A DNA stretch of 64,000 bases from Magnolia sinica. Taxonomy: Eukaryota; Streptophyta; Magnoliopsida; Magnoliales; Magnoliaceae. The position numbers were made by a program, and so were the translations under genes. The DNA lies in NCBI RefSeq assembly GCF_029962835.1, contig NC_080582.1, positions 19,166,032-19,230,031 on the forward strand, written 5' to 3'. Below the pieces are notes generated by a model, which saw only the letters and a list, made by a program, of their open reading frames with translations, was not told the DNA's origin and ran no database searches. Every line of letters starts with the position of its first letter. Within the stretch, counting starts at the first letter, position 1. Below, piece after piece: positions 26,097-39,000 of this stretch.

Positions 26097-28849
26097 ATCG
26101 AGCCTAGATGGTGTCCCGAAACGCACAACTTGAGCCCTGAGCGAAGTGTGTGAGAAACGCGAATATTCTTAGAAAAAGTATTGAAACCTAAGTGCATTGG
26201 ACCATTGGCTTGCGGGCGAAATTGAAGACTTTGGACTGTCAAATTTTAACAGAACTTCACCCATGGATCAGGAAAATTTTCCTGCACATATCTGTATACT
26301 TGTGGCCCTGATCAAGCGACAACGACCGTTGATCTGATACAGGTCCGTCATGGTTGATCGGCCTTTCTAAACGCGCTGAAATCGCATCCTTGCCTAGATC
26401 CATTGTCAAAGAACTTACTCTATGACATAAACAGGTAATAGACCCCCAGATGAGCCCCATTCGTCAGAAACAGCTGCCCTTTGATTATAACCTAAGTATA
26501 CCATGGCCCTGGGGCCATTGACACCAGTTCTGGGCCTATATAATGCCCTTAAACTACCCCGTTTTTATTCCATATGAATTTCTCTAACCCTAGGAGAGAG
26601 ATGAGAGAAAAGAAGAGAAAAGAGTGAGGAGAAGAGAGAGAGTTCGGGAGATTGTTGCCGGGATTCACTCACATTACTCCTCGAGCTGATTCGCCTTTCC
26701 ACATCTCTACACGACTCATTTCAACTACGATTTGGATAAGAAATCTTAACCCTAATCTTGATTTAGGAATCCAAATAGAGTAATTAATGAAATAGCTAAC
26801 CTATTTCAATGTTTAGGTAACCGTTATTCTGTATATGGGAGCGTAGGATTCGAACCGAGTTCAAAACGAGCAATTCGACAAAAGGTGTGGACTATAGACA
26901 TTTAAGTTATGGTTTTCAAGGATTTCAATGTTAGCTAATGATTTATGTTTGACTTGATTGCTGCCATATGATCTTAGTTACGACGTTTTCGATAAATTAT
27001 ACATTTGTGAACTATGTTGAATATAAGATACATTTCATGTGTTTGTTGAAATGTTTGAATGAGTGTAAAATCCTGATTTGTACTTGTCATGATTTCTAAT
27101 CTAAGATCCATGTATGTTATATGCTTTATAACTGATGTTGTGTAATGAATTGTCATGGTTCATGTCGTAACTAATCTAGTCTATGTAATTAGTTATGTGT
27201 AGTCTAATTGTTTGATAAAATGTCTGAATGAGAAATTGTTGATGAAATGTATTAAATAAGGGTATTGAAATGAAATTCTCAATTACTTTAGACATATGTA
27301 TAGTTCCTTCATGAAATCTTAATTTCGACCACGCAATTTATGAATGAAATGCAATGTTTGGTAACATGTTCAAATATGCTTGATAAAGCTTAAATGAGAT
27401 ATTGATTTGAATTGTTTGTCAAATGCTGACATGACTTTCACATATATTTACATGCTACATCTGAGTAAGATTGAGACTGCAACGTAGTCCAGGCAAGTGG
27501 TAATGATTTTCGTTGAGTGGCTAAATTCGTCTCACCACATTTGATACGTTCGGTGAATCTGGGTCGTACGACGATTGTCGACAGTGGTTAGGCCAGGGGA
27601 GTGCTTACACGCTCCATGGCGATTAATTCGGTGTGTGCTCGTACCAATGGAACTTGTCTAATAAACCGATTGGCCTATTGTGTGTTTACCATGTATGGAC
27701 ATCACTGCTTGAATCTAAGGTACCACTTACCAATGTAAAGGCCTATCTCAACCATGGTAGCATGATCCATTAAGACTCATGAGCTGAACATGGTGGTATA
27801 GGACACCATGGTCGAGTTGTCGGCCTACGCTGGGGTGATGAGCCTCCCCGTAGTGACTAGTGAGCAACCCAAACTCGTGAGCCGAATATGATGGTATAGA
27901 ATACTGTATTCGAGCTATCGGCCTATGCTGAGGTGACGAGCCTCCTCGTAGTGACCTCGAGTATAAACTCTTGAATTTGCATATTCACTGCTTTCATTAG
28001 GGACGATGCCCTACAATTTGTCTATCATATGTGATTAATTAGGATTAACAACCTTAGATGGATCCCTGTTTGGGTTAATGATGTAAAGGGAGGTACCTTA
28101 GCTTCCCAAATCTACTGTATGCACCGTATTACATGTAAAGCCTAATTAAAACATTCTGAGGGAGCTTTGTGCGAGAGCATGCATCATTATTGCACACCAT
28201 CCTTGCATTAACAAGAGTAGCTAGGAAGTGATTGTTGTATTGCTTTATCATTACTACTTGATTGAATTGATAATATGTTAACCTTTGCCTTATAGTACCA
28301 CTGAGTTGATCACTCACTCCCACTCTAGGACGGTGTTTTAAAACACCAACCAGACTCTATTATAGACGCAAGTGATGAGGATGTATATGCGGCGAAGTTG
28401 GACTTCGTAGACGAGGAGGAAGAGTTCTCCTATGTTCAGCTCTCTGGCAGGTCTATGTAGACCTCGTGTTGTTTCGATGAGATTACAGGGATACACAGAT
28501 TAGCTGGATACTCCACATTTTGACATTTTGTTTAGTTTGAACCAATACATGTATAAATTTCAGCCCGGTTATATGATTATACTCCAGAGGTTGTTGAACC
28601 CTTGCTTGTTCAGATATATATGTGTTTCAGTCTGCTGCTTGCTAAATTTAATTATATCTAGAGTATGATGTGTTGTTTTAGTATAATCCCCCTCATGTTT
28701 AAGGCACTAATATGGACAACATTTAAACATCATTATCTATGTTGCATAAGTGATGTGTTGGATCTCTGGAGTTGAGCTTTGCTCAACCCTCGAAATCTAG
28801 GGCGTTACAGGGATAATATGCAATATTTGATCCTTAACAAATTGCCCCT

Positions 28850-29710
28850 ACGACCTGAGAAATTTCACCCTTGTTTGGTGAAAGATGCGCCAGGTTAGCA
28901 ATTTCGAGAGATAAATATTGAAAATCCCAGTTATCTTTCCACAAAGCTTGAAATTCAGGGACCCTGTATGGCTGAAGCAGCACAGAATATGGAAAACGTA
29001 AAATTATTGGCCATTTCTTATGCTCATCCCGAATTGAGTCAAGTTCATTTTGGGACTGAAAGTGTTTCCTCGAAAGTGGGTGAACATTCTTCAAAGAATA
29101 ATAGGGAGGAAGTGGGATCTCCTAAGCTAGGCCAAATTGTCGTGCATACAAAATGACTAGATAAAAATTGATACTAATTTTGGGATTGAGATTGTGAATA
29201 GGGAACGCCCCGCCATATGAAAAGGTCTCACAAAATAGAAAAAAACTAGCCCACAGATGACACACAATTTCTAAACTTTTATAATTGAAAGGGTTATGCC
29301 GGAAACACCTAAACCAACGTGGGCCTTAAAACATTCCAAAAAGGGGGAAAAAGACTCATCTAGGAAGTTTCTCAGATTGACCATAAAGAAATGTAGATAA
29401 TCTTCAAATGATTGCTCTTTAAGTTGGTAATACATCAATTGGCAAAAACCATAAGTAGGGGGGACCAAGAAGGAGCATTATTTGAAGTAAGAAATCTAAA
29501 TGTAGAAAAGTAGTCACAAAGCCACAATCGAAGAAGCCATGAGGGCAGATGAAGATTTTGGAATGCCAGATTGTGAAGAGGGTGATAGAGGTGAGAAAGG
29601 AGAAAAGGAGCGAGGGCTATATGTTGACCATTGGCTAAAGACTCGATTAACTCAATATGTTCTTTAGTCAGAAGCCAACCTAAACACAAAAAACAAACTG
29701 GCACAACGAC
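28850..29710 (-). pseudogene. plant mobile domain (PMD) relic next to the Athila/Tat-type LTR
   Basis: Minus-strand protein fragments resemble the aminotransferase-like plant mobile domain: IALAPFLLSHLYHPLHNLAF then WLLRLWLCDYF, and farther on YGFCQLMYYQLKEQSFEDYL. Such domains are known both in host proteins and as extra reading frames in some Ty3/gypsy elements. The relic is broken and lies directly before a purine-rich tract (RC of about 28840-28856) and the LTR start, so it probably belonged to the element. Confidence 0.5.
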
Positions 29711-30680
29711 ATCAACAAGAAAGAAAAATGTTCTTGATGTGGCATATGACCCTGATTCATTTCCTCTTGTATATAAGAGTACACAACAATCGCTCGTTAA
29801 TTATCGAGAGTTGTAGAAGACTACATGGTGGACGGTTCAATATATTCACCAAGGGTAGGGAGACTAATCAATGCACAAATGTCAAGGACTATTGGACTCA
29901 CGAAGTCCCGAGGGAAGTGAAAACAATTGGTGGAAGAACCCCATAAACAGACAACCACTGCTAATAACCAAAGGTAAATAGATGTCCCAATTCGAGAAAA
30001 TTGAATGCAACTGAAGGTCCCAATGCTCCTCCATTGGTCGTCATATGCAGGCTCGACACAATCTAACTAGATAATCCAATCCGCAGTTGGGCAGGGCCAT
30101 GATTGATTATGTGAACTGACATGTTTCCATTGAGAGAAAGTTCAAAGAATGAGCTTGTAAGAGGAGCTTCTCATGTGGATATAAAAGAAAGAAGAACTGA
30201 AGAGGAGAGAATTCTTCAGTGGAAGCATGAGAGAAGGTCAAACCAAGCAGGTACTAACTCAACTCACCATCCTCATAACAAGTGAGTGTTCGGGAGAATA
30301 AAATCGGCCAAACCCTCGATGGTGGTTGTGCTAGATTCGAGGATGCAAAAAGCCATGTCGACTTATTCAAATTCAGGGTGTGAATCATTGGAAGAAGAAG
30401 TCATTGTACAAAGAAGTCACAAAATCAAGAAAAATGAAGATACTGAGGGATAAGGAAGTACCAATTTCGATGGAAAATATAATTGTATATAAGTGGAATG
30501 AAACATCGCAATTCGTGTCCGCAATAAAAGCGAGTAATCATGCTAGGCGAAATCTGACGTCTAGTAGAGTCATACAATGGTCAAAGCACAAACCCTGTGC
30601 TGCTGCATGTCATACGTTGGAATGACTGCCGAAAGCCCGATCGTCACACGTCTCATTATATCTCTCGATACAAAGAGACA

Positions 30681-31880
30681 TGGGGGCATTGTTTACGCCA
30701 ATTTCAACACCTGATATGGGCCAATCAAAGGCCGCCGTGTGTCGACACTACAAAACTATAACTAGCGTAAAACATACTCTCACCCGAGAGTATCATCGTT
30801 GGCATTTCCTTCAACGATAAGTATTATGTGATAAATACGGAGGCACAAGCCCCTAGGCCTGCCTTTAAGAGAGTAAATCAGCATAAGCTATGTGGCCACA
30901 ATTATCGTGTTCATTAATGAGGCAAAGTGTCCACTATGTCTATAAGTGACGTGCTGAGAGATTAAATCTTATCACAAATCTGGTGATGATTCCCTCGGTA
31001 AGGCCATCTCTTATAGTCCTTCCGAAATGGGAGATCTTCCCAAAGACATTCGAGAAGACTGTAGCGTTCGAGAAGATTGAAAGATTGGACCGATGTCCAA
31101 GAAAACCCAACTATGGCTCGGACCTAGATTAGGAGAAACAGACACATCGTCTAGGTTGGGTTTAACCATGCCACAATTAGAACAAAAATAATGGGTAACG
31201 GGCTCGAAGAAGGATATTATCTGCCTGATAATATATTGGTATCAGATGAATCTGGCCCATTGTCGGGAACAAACCCATAGTAGTGTCAAATCTCACTCTT
31301 TCAGTCAAGAATTAAGTATCCTAGACTAGGTTACTCAGATGAACGACCGTGATTAAGCGAAAGATACTCCTAAAGAGTCTAATAAGGGAGCATCTACGTA
31401 TAGGAGGGGAAATATGAGATCCGATGTCTTCGTATTTTTTAGAGACATTCCTGATTGAGAGTTTATAGATCTTCCTAAAGAGATTTTCTTATTTAAAAAG
31501 CCAGCGACGTGAACGTGAAGAATCTAAAAGCAGTAAGGAAACTCTAATGAGTGTTTAATTCTTTCGATGATATATAAAAAGAGCAATCAAAGAAGAGCTT
31601 GAGCTTTATGCTAAACACATCAATATATATTTTATTTATCTTTTCTTAACCTAGTTTAATTGTTGCCTAGCAGCTCTCGGTGAAGTACCTTAGCAGTAGA
31701 GTTAGTTTAGATCGTGATTCTTCTAAGTTCCGATTTGGTTGGTTATACCCACATCGATTCATCTGTTTCAATAGGTGTATTAGGTATTTATTCATTTTCA
31801 TTTTTGTTTTTTTATTTGGTTGTAATAAACATTATTTTACAATACTTAATGAAATTAGGAACATTTAGCCTTTATTTAAT
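30681..31880 (+). repeat. probable LTR remnant of another family
   Basis: Begins near TGGGGGCATTGTTTACG and has a TATA-like TATATAAAAAGAGC at 31571-31584, then a leader-like GGTGAAGTACCTTAGCAGTA. The stretch 30731-30930 resembles 5397-5580. The ends are not clean, no target duplication was found and no coding region is attached. Confidence 0.4.
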
Positions 31881-31927
31881 TTGAATGTGTATCTCTATTA
31901 ATTTGAAAAGTATTTTAAACTTAAAAG

Positions 31928-34012
31928 TGTAATGCCCACATTTTTTAATAAAATTTTAAAATTTTAAATTGATTTTGAGTGAGAGAGAAATCCGTCGATC
32001 TCATCTCATCACTCCTCTTATTTCTCATTATTCAAATTATTCATCGTATCTCGTAATCTCCCAACGAATCTCCGCTCTTAAAAAGTGAGTGTGTGAGAGC
32101 GAGTTCCTATCAAAACTCAAATAACCAAATAAAGAAACTTGTAGAAAAAAAATAAAAGGGAAAGTAGGAAGGAAGTTTTTAGAATTCGTCTATTCAGGTT
32201 AGCGTAATATTTTTTTCCTTTGTTTTCTTTATGCAGTAGTTAATTTGGCATTGATCTACACATTGGATGGATTAGATCAATCAAACATCTATTGTGTAGG
32301 TTTAATTCATTAATGTGGAAAGGTACATTGATGCGCATGACTTTAGGACTGATGTGTAGAATGTGAGAATTTTTCCATGATAAACAACGATCAATATGAT
32401 ATGTACAGTTTATGGGTTTTATAAGACTCAATTATATAAATTTTTTAAAAATCAGACCAACTCGACACCTCAATAAACTGTACCGATCATGTATCTGCAA
32501 AGATTCTTCCTTAATCTAAATAAACTGAATTAATACTGGAAGAGTAATTCTCTGCGTAAAATACAACTTGACACAGAGAATTATATGACATAATCTGAAA
32601 TATATTATTAAATCTTCATCATTCATTAGATTCTTAAGATTAAAATAAATTAAAATCTTAAATTTCAAACCGATCAGATCATTGGATGGGCTGTATCGAT
32701 CTGAAGAAATAGTAGATAATGAACTATATGTTGATTCGTTAAGTGGAATTATAAGATTAAAAATAATTCTTATTTATTTGATTTTAAGAAATCTTAATTC
32801 AAATCAAACTATTGGTTCACAGAATCATCTCTATTGTATCAAGCTGAGTGATCTTGATGTGTTTCCCATCCATCAAGTTAAAATATATTGATTGTTTGAT
32901 ATGTTGTATACTTACCCTGATATAGTTGCTATGTACTCTTATTTGATTTGGATGAACATGTGATTTTTGTATTAATATAGTAATCATGATATGATTTGAT
33001 TAATGTGTTAGTATAATCAATTATATGAGTTATTATATTAATGCAACCTATATGTTGAATTACTGACTGGACATGAATTAAATGACATACTGATATTACT
33101 AGATAGTATGTGACTATGTTGATTTAAATGTGATAGTTAAAATGATCTATATAATACATGATTCACGATTATTTGATATGCTTGTACATCTATTAATTAT
33201 ATGGGCAATATGTGCTGAATTCTTGGAGACCTCCCTGGATAGTATACCTGGTATAATCGTTACCAGAAGCCCACTATACTAGTGAAAACCTACTCAAGGA
33301 GTAGATGCGGGCCTTGACAATGCCTATCAAATGGTATAAGCTTGCCAAGGGACAGATGTGGGTCGATGGGTTTCCAATTCAAGCAAGTGGACGGATTCCC
33401 ATTTGATGCAATCATGCATTGCATAATATTTGCATTTTGTTTTTAAAATTATATTATGTATGATTATTGACATTTTATTATAATTTGATATGAAGAACTA
33501 TGTCGGGAATTCTTATTAGGCCCAGTGAGCTTACCCTGTATTGATGTAAAATCGTACAAATGTGGTTGAGGGTGAGTTGGTGGCTCGAGAACAGGAATAC
33601 GTAGTTGAGCCGAAAAATGACTCAAGGGATACGTGGTCCTACTTGACAGAGGAAGAAGTTACTCCCTTAAACTAGTTATGATTTTATTTTTTTTTTTACT
33701 TTAATTATATTTGATGTTCTTAGATTGTTAATTATTTCTTTTAAATTGTTGGATAAATATTTATTTCATTTCATAAAATTCCAAATGAAAGGGTCCTTAA
33801 CTATATTCATAACTGATGATTGCAATGGGTAGTCGATTTCTTACTTATGAAATGTTGTTGATTATGAATGAAACATATAATTATGGTGGAACTACTAGCA
33901 TGGCGAATTATTATAAGCATATCTAATAGTTTAAGTACACTCAATGTACAAATCATGACATGGATCTTGGGCCTGAAGTAAACGCCAAGTATCCGAAATC
34001 TGAGTCGTGACA
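31928..34012 (+). mobile_element. 2.1 kb probable solo LTR fossil
   Basis: Starts TGTAATGCCCACA and ends GAGTCGTGACA, with flanks AAAAG and TAAAG, a near 5 bp duplication with one difference. The layout, with a tail end coding-like and rich in acidic codons, resembles the other long LTRs in the window. No internal region is present. Confidence 0.6.
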
Positions 34013-34805
34013 TAAAGTGTTGGTGAAAGAACAAGTCCTTAAGGCCATAAACCTACGTCTTTATTGCAAGGCAAAAAGAACTCATTCAGAAGGATTAGTC
34101 TCATTTCCTTTCATTGGTTGCTTTCGCGGAGCACAATTTTAGTTGCCAAAAGATTCTAGATTTTCGACCCTAGTCTCGAACATGTCAATCTTTGCTAAGG
34201 GGACAACAACAATTCAATCAACTCTTGAATCACGCATACTCCGAGACACCCGCGCATTCTACTCATACACAGAAAAGTCCAAAAAAATCCAATCTAGACC
34301 CTCGGTCACATGAGTAAGAGGTTTGAGCACGCCATGCATCCTACTAACGCACATACATATCTAATCTAGACCGTGGTTATATAAGTGGTCCTATTTAATT
34401 GAATTGGAGTGCAACAACAAAACCCAAGTAATCGACACCATAAGAAATATCAGGTATTTAAGGTGGATCATTAGAACCTTCTCTCGGCCCATGGAAGTCT
34501 GGGATTGAGCTGATATTTGTCTCTTCCCTTCGTCACGGTTGGAATCACTTCATGAAAAATGCTGGATGGATGGGCACACAGTCATCACAGTGGACCGCAT
34601 TAAGCGTTGATTTGCTGTAATTCCCTGTAAACTAGTGTTACAGAAAACTCGCATCCTGTTATCGCTGTGCAAATGCCCGGCATCTCTCACGTGTGACCGG
34701 CCAGTACGTGTACTGCGAATCGTACCTTCAATCTCTCATCCCGCGAATCGCCCTGTCGGTTCTCACTTCTCAAGCTATTCACCTAATAATTGCAACACCG
34801 ACGCG
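34013..34805. other. no recognised gene
   Basis: Unique-looking intergenic sequence between the 2.1 kb solo LTR and the inverted-repeat elements upstream of IMP3. Nothing was identified. Confidence 0.5.
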
Positions 34806-35240
34806 TAAAACACCCAAGCTTATGGGCCCCACCATGATTTATATGTAAAATCCACTCCGTCCATAAGGTCCTGCTCTCTATTCTAGGATCGAGGAAGAAA
34901 AATCAGCAAGATAGGATATTCAGGATGGCCACGCCATAAGGAAAATTGGGGATGGGATGGCAACGGTAGGTTTGCGTGTGGGGCCACCATGGTGTGTATC
35001 TTTCATCAAACCGGTTAATCACGTGTAACTCACCAGAACGGAGTAAAAATAAAAAAAATCCTGCCCGATACAAATATCAGGTTTGAGGAGTAGTTTTATG
35101 TTGTTCTCACTGGATTGGCTGCTAATAGTTTTTATGAGGCAGATCTTTTGTGTGTACGGTTAAAATAATGTTTATTACACGATAAACGGAGTGGATTTGC
35201 ATCTTATACATGGTGGGACATACATAGCTTGGGTGTTTTT
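34806..35240 (+). mobile_element. inverted-repeat element, GGCCCACC family, AAAACACCCAAGCT tips
   Basis: Left AAAACACCCAAGCTTATGGG mirrors right CATAGCTTGGGTGTTTTT. CCACTCCGTCCATAAGG on the left pairs with GGAGTGGATTTGCATC on the right. No clear target duplication. It lies about 0.7 kb upstream of the IMP3 ATG. Confidence 0.65.
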
Positions 35241-35293
35241 GGCATCCGCAGGAAACCTGGTGGTGTGGACGGTCCTCATTTTCTTAGCAGAGT

Positions 35294-35752
35294 AACAGCT
35301 CAGTGGGTGAGGCCCACTTACATGTATGTTTTATATATATCTACGCCGTCCATCCGTTTTCCAACATCATTCTAGTACATAGTCCAAAAAATAGGTACTT
35401 CTAAATCTCAGATGGACCACACAGTAGAAATTGAATCCTCACCATTAAAAACTTCCTACGGACCAAAAAAGTTTTGGATCCAGCTTCTATTTGTGTTTTC
35501 CCTTCATCCAGGTTTTTGTGACCTTATCAACAGGTTGGATGGTAGATAAAAATTACAGTGGGCCCTAGGAAGTCTTTAATGGTGGCGTTCAATTACCACT
35601 GTTTTCCTGTAGTGTGGTTCATTTAAGATTGGATCTGCATAATTTTTGGGATTCTGATATACACTTAGTTGGAAAAACGAATGGACGGCGTGGATATATA
35701 AATAACACATCGAGGTGGCCCCCACGGTCAGGGCCTCACGCACTGAACTGTT
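35294..35752 (+). mobile_element. inverted-repeat element next to the IMP3 promoter
   Basis: Left tip AACAGCTCAGTGGGTGAGG mirrors right tip CGCACTGAACTGTT with a GAGG/CCTC inner step. The arms hold ACGCCGTCCATCCGTTTTCC and its complement. The right arm carries GTGGCCCC at 35715-35722 and the left GAGGCCCAC at 35309-35317, both site II / TCP-like. It ends about 37 bases before the telo-box and about 170 bases before the IMP3 start codon. Confidence 0.7.
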
Positions 35753-35788
35753 GCCTCACCAAATCCACGCCCTCCCTCCTGGCACTTT

Positions 35789-35801
35789 GTTTAGGGTTTA
35801 A
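35789..35801 (+). promoter_or_regulatory. telo-box in the IMP3 leader
   Basis: TTTAGGGTTTAA lies about 125 bases upstream of the IMP3 ATG. Telo-boxes (AAACCCTA) are known in plant promoters and leaders of ribosomal-protein and rRNA-processing genes, where they act with site II (TGGGCY). A long CT-rich stretch (about 35803-35890), typical of plant 5' leaders, follows. CTCTCAG at 35884-35890 could be the acceptor of a leader intron, but I cannot show this. Confidence 0.6.
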
Positions 35802-35923
35802 GTCTCTCCCTCTCTCTTTTTCTTTCTCTTTCTCTGAGGTTTTAAGAGCTTTTCTATCTCATCATTCTCTGGTCTCTCTCTCTCTCTCAGGGTTTTTTTC
35901 TTTGGATTCTTGAGTGAAGGAGG

Positions 35924-36057
35924 ATGAGGAAGCTGAAGTATCACGAGAAGAAGCTTCTGAAGAAGGTGAATTTCCTGGAATGGAAGACAGAAGGCGGTCA
36001 TCGGGAAGCCCTTGTCATGCGCCGTTACCATGTTGTCGCCAGAGACGATTACAAGAA
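35924..36057 (+). CDS. IMP3: IMP3 exon 1
   Basis: Encodes residues 1-44 and two bases of codon 45, ending in DDYKK. The donor is AA|GTACGC. Reading through the donor gives an unrelated hydrophobic tail, which supports the splice. Confidence 0.93.
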
Positions 36058-39000
36058 GTACGCGCTCCCCATTTCTACTTCCTTTCTCCTTTTCTTTTTA
36101 ATCGCATTCTTTTCAACTATCAACATGAATCCATAGACAAAGATTAATTACAGATTTTTTCTATTAATTCTCTGATGTAGATGTAATGTAAGTTCATCTG
36201 GTGCGTCGCACTTAATTAATTCGCACAGCACGATATTTCATGATCTGGACCGTTCATCAGGATGGTAGGATGATCTCAATGATCGGATGAATTTGACTTT
36301 CTGAATGGTGAGTTATTAATGGACAGCAGAAACAATTATTGGAAATGGTCAGTAACGAGTAGGATTATCCATTCCATTCTCATCCATGGTGGGACCTGAC
36401 CTATCGAGGTCCATGACCTGGACCATTCATCAGGTGTGTCCTTGCCATGGATGGGCTGCTAGTTGAAAATCGAATGAAATGACTGATACAGGCCGTCCAC
36501 TTGGTGGGCCTTTTCCTGTCGATGCTGGTGCCTGTGCCAATATGCATTCTTAGGGTTTTGATTGGATATGGTGCCCCGAATCACAGTTACTATACGGGGA
36601 CAAGTTTTCTCCATTGCATTGCATCCTAGATGGATAAGGCGGGGAGTCCAAAGTGGTTACTGGAGGATGTCGGTTACACTCAATGTCTCACACTCCAAAA
36701 AAAAAGAAAAAGGCATGAGAATATATGTAGTTATATGATGCTCTAGCTGCAGATGATGCTTGATACATATGCACTGAGAAGTTCTCATGGTATAAATTAA
36801 CTCAAAAGTAAACCACCTGAATTGTGGAAGTCACTGTAACTAAGTCAGAAGCCCAAAATCAGCTTGAACAATCCTAACACTCTGATTCGAGAATACTCTT
36901 TTGATGAAATAAGACCATACTCTTTTGATGAAATAAGACCATTGGGTATTTTTTATTTCAACCGTCCAATAATCGTCCACCGTTTGAAGATTTTTGAGGC
37001 AGATACCAATGACTGTAGTACCCATGTATCCTGTAACAGTGGGTGGAGAGTATGGCAGGAGCAAACATAATTTTTTAGCTTATAAGAAAGACGAGTTTTC
37101 TTTTAGTTTTACCTCTTCTACTTCCACTTCTCCTCCTTCCTTTTTTTTTAAAAAAAAAAAAGAAAAAAGGAAAAAAGAAAAAGAAAGGGAGAATAGAAAA
37201 TTTATTAGAACACATGCTAAAAGGTGAGAAAAGAATACAACCCAACTCTATATCTCAAAAAGAGGAGAGGCTAGCAGTCTTTGCTTTATTTACAAAAGAA
37301 GCCCAATCCAAAACGGAACTTTTAATTTCTCTAATTACTTCTTCCACGGAAGATCCCTTGTTCCGAAAGCAACAACTATTATGATCACCCAAATATATCA
37401 AAGGATTGCCATAATTAGAAACCTCCAAATTGCCTTTCTAGATTTCCCAGTTCTACCCCCTCACCAGGCCCAAAGAAGATCCTCTACCGAATTGGGCATA
37501 ACTTGATTGGTATGAAGAATGCTGAAGAAGTCCCAAACCTTTCGAGCAAAAGAGCAGTGGATGAATAGATGTTCAATCATCTCCACATTCTCCATGCACA
37601 TCAAGCATGTATTCGAAAGCACAAGAGACCTTTTTTGCAAGTTGTCAGTCATTAGCATTCTTTTTCTTCCCACAAGCCACACGAATTTCCTGGATCGGTG
37701 AGCTTTCCTGACCATCTGATTCCATCTTCAGACGAAGGAACCACATTCTTAAATAAATCCAACAATCCTGTTAATTCCACAATTTCATCTTCCAAAAGAT
37801 TCCTATGGCAAGGAGGGAGGATGGTCAATATGTGTTGCCCCTTCTTTAAAAAAAAGTGTTGTCCTATTAGGGCTGACATGTTGAGAGGTATGATAATGTC
37901 AACCTTCCACCTTCTTGGTGCTATCATAAGTAAGCCATGATCCCACAATCATGCTTCAGTGACAATACAATCCTTCGAGTAACAAACCTGAATGTAGGCC
38001 ATTTAAAATATTCTTTTAGTGACATAAATTCATCTACAGATAATGATGGTCAGAATAATCCTCTTAGCATATGTTTCTTACAATGGCCCTAATAGCATGG
38101 AATCCCGTACGTGGGAAGTTCTGATCATGATACCATCTAAACATGTGGGGCCCCATGGGTCAAAACATGCTAGGATCCTGAGTTGCTGTATGGGCAAAAT
38201 GAACTCATTCTGCATTGAGGATTTCAAGATTCTCACCAGCCTGATTTTTTTGGAAGTGTGAAGGTTGAAGGTGTGTAACCAGCATCCTCCAGTTACTACT
38301 GTAGCTGCCGCATCATGTGTCTAGGGTGCATTCTGACGGTGGGAACCCACACTTGTTTGGTTGCTGTGATACATGGCACCATATCCTATCAAAATCTGCT
38401 TTCTTATTGGGCTTCCAATCGAGTCCAATCCAATTGCTTATTAAAAAAAAGGAAAGTAAAAAAAAAAGGTGCTTTCTTACTACCAATTTGTAAATCACCC
38501 ATCAGATTTTTAAGATCATTTGTTCAACGTTATTTCTTTAATGTGATTGAGCAAAACAATAGTTTCCACCAAATCAACGGTGGAAGATCACAGTAAGGAT
38601 CACCGGTGCACCAAATAGATAACCTCTTAATTTGAAATGTTTTTTCTAGCTGAGCCATGGACTATGGAGGCAGTTATATAGATTTTTCTTGTGTCTTTGA
38701 TTTTCAGATATTCAAGTATATGTCGGATGGTGCAAAAGCTCGTAAACGTTTTGAAGCAAATCGATCCAAGAGACCCTTACAGGATTGAAATGACTGATTC
38801 ACTGTTAGAAAAGCTGTGAGTTCTTTTTTACTTGATGAAGCATTAATTAGCATATGAACACTAATATTTTATTGACGATTGTATTCTTTTATGTGTGGCA
38901 GTTTCTTTTTCTTTTTAATTTTTCTGCTAGTTTTATGTACAGAAGTCAATCGTGAGTTCCTGAAACAATTATATGAGTCTCTATGTGCTGAATTAACTTG

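Larger units (their letters stand above)
7130..28809 (+). mobile_element. 3.0 kb solo LTR fossil that hosts the Tekay-type element
   Basis: Two pieces, 7130-7464 and 26102-28809, together 3043 bp, start TGTAACGTTTC and end GGGCGTTACA. They are flanked by a perfect 5 bp duplication GGGAT (7125-7129 and 28810-28814). A TATA-like CTATATAA lies at 26536-26543. No internal region is present. It resembles the Tekay-type LTR in layout and shares a block reading GTCGGCCTACGCTG, here present twice in diverged form. Confidence 0.85.
5919..28839 (-). mobile_element. Athila/Tat-type LTR fossil (minus), outermost layer of the nest
   Basis: Read on the minus strand, an LTR of about 1.24 kb starts TGTTAAGGATC at 28839, crosses the junction from 28815 to 7129 and ends GTTGTGAACA at 5919. 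A minus-strand TATA-like CTATAAATGGG lies near 6700. TG...CA ends, the primer-site-like sequence on one side and a purine-rich tract on the other support the call. The GGGAT-flanked solo LTR inserted into it. Family assignment rests on recalled features of Athila/Tat elements. Confidence 0.6.
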
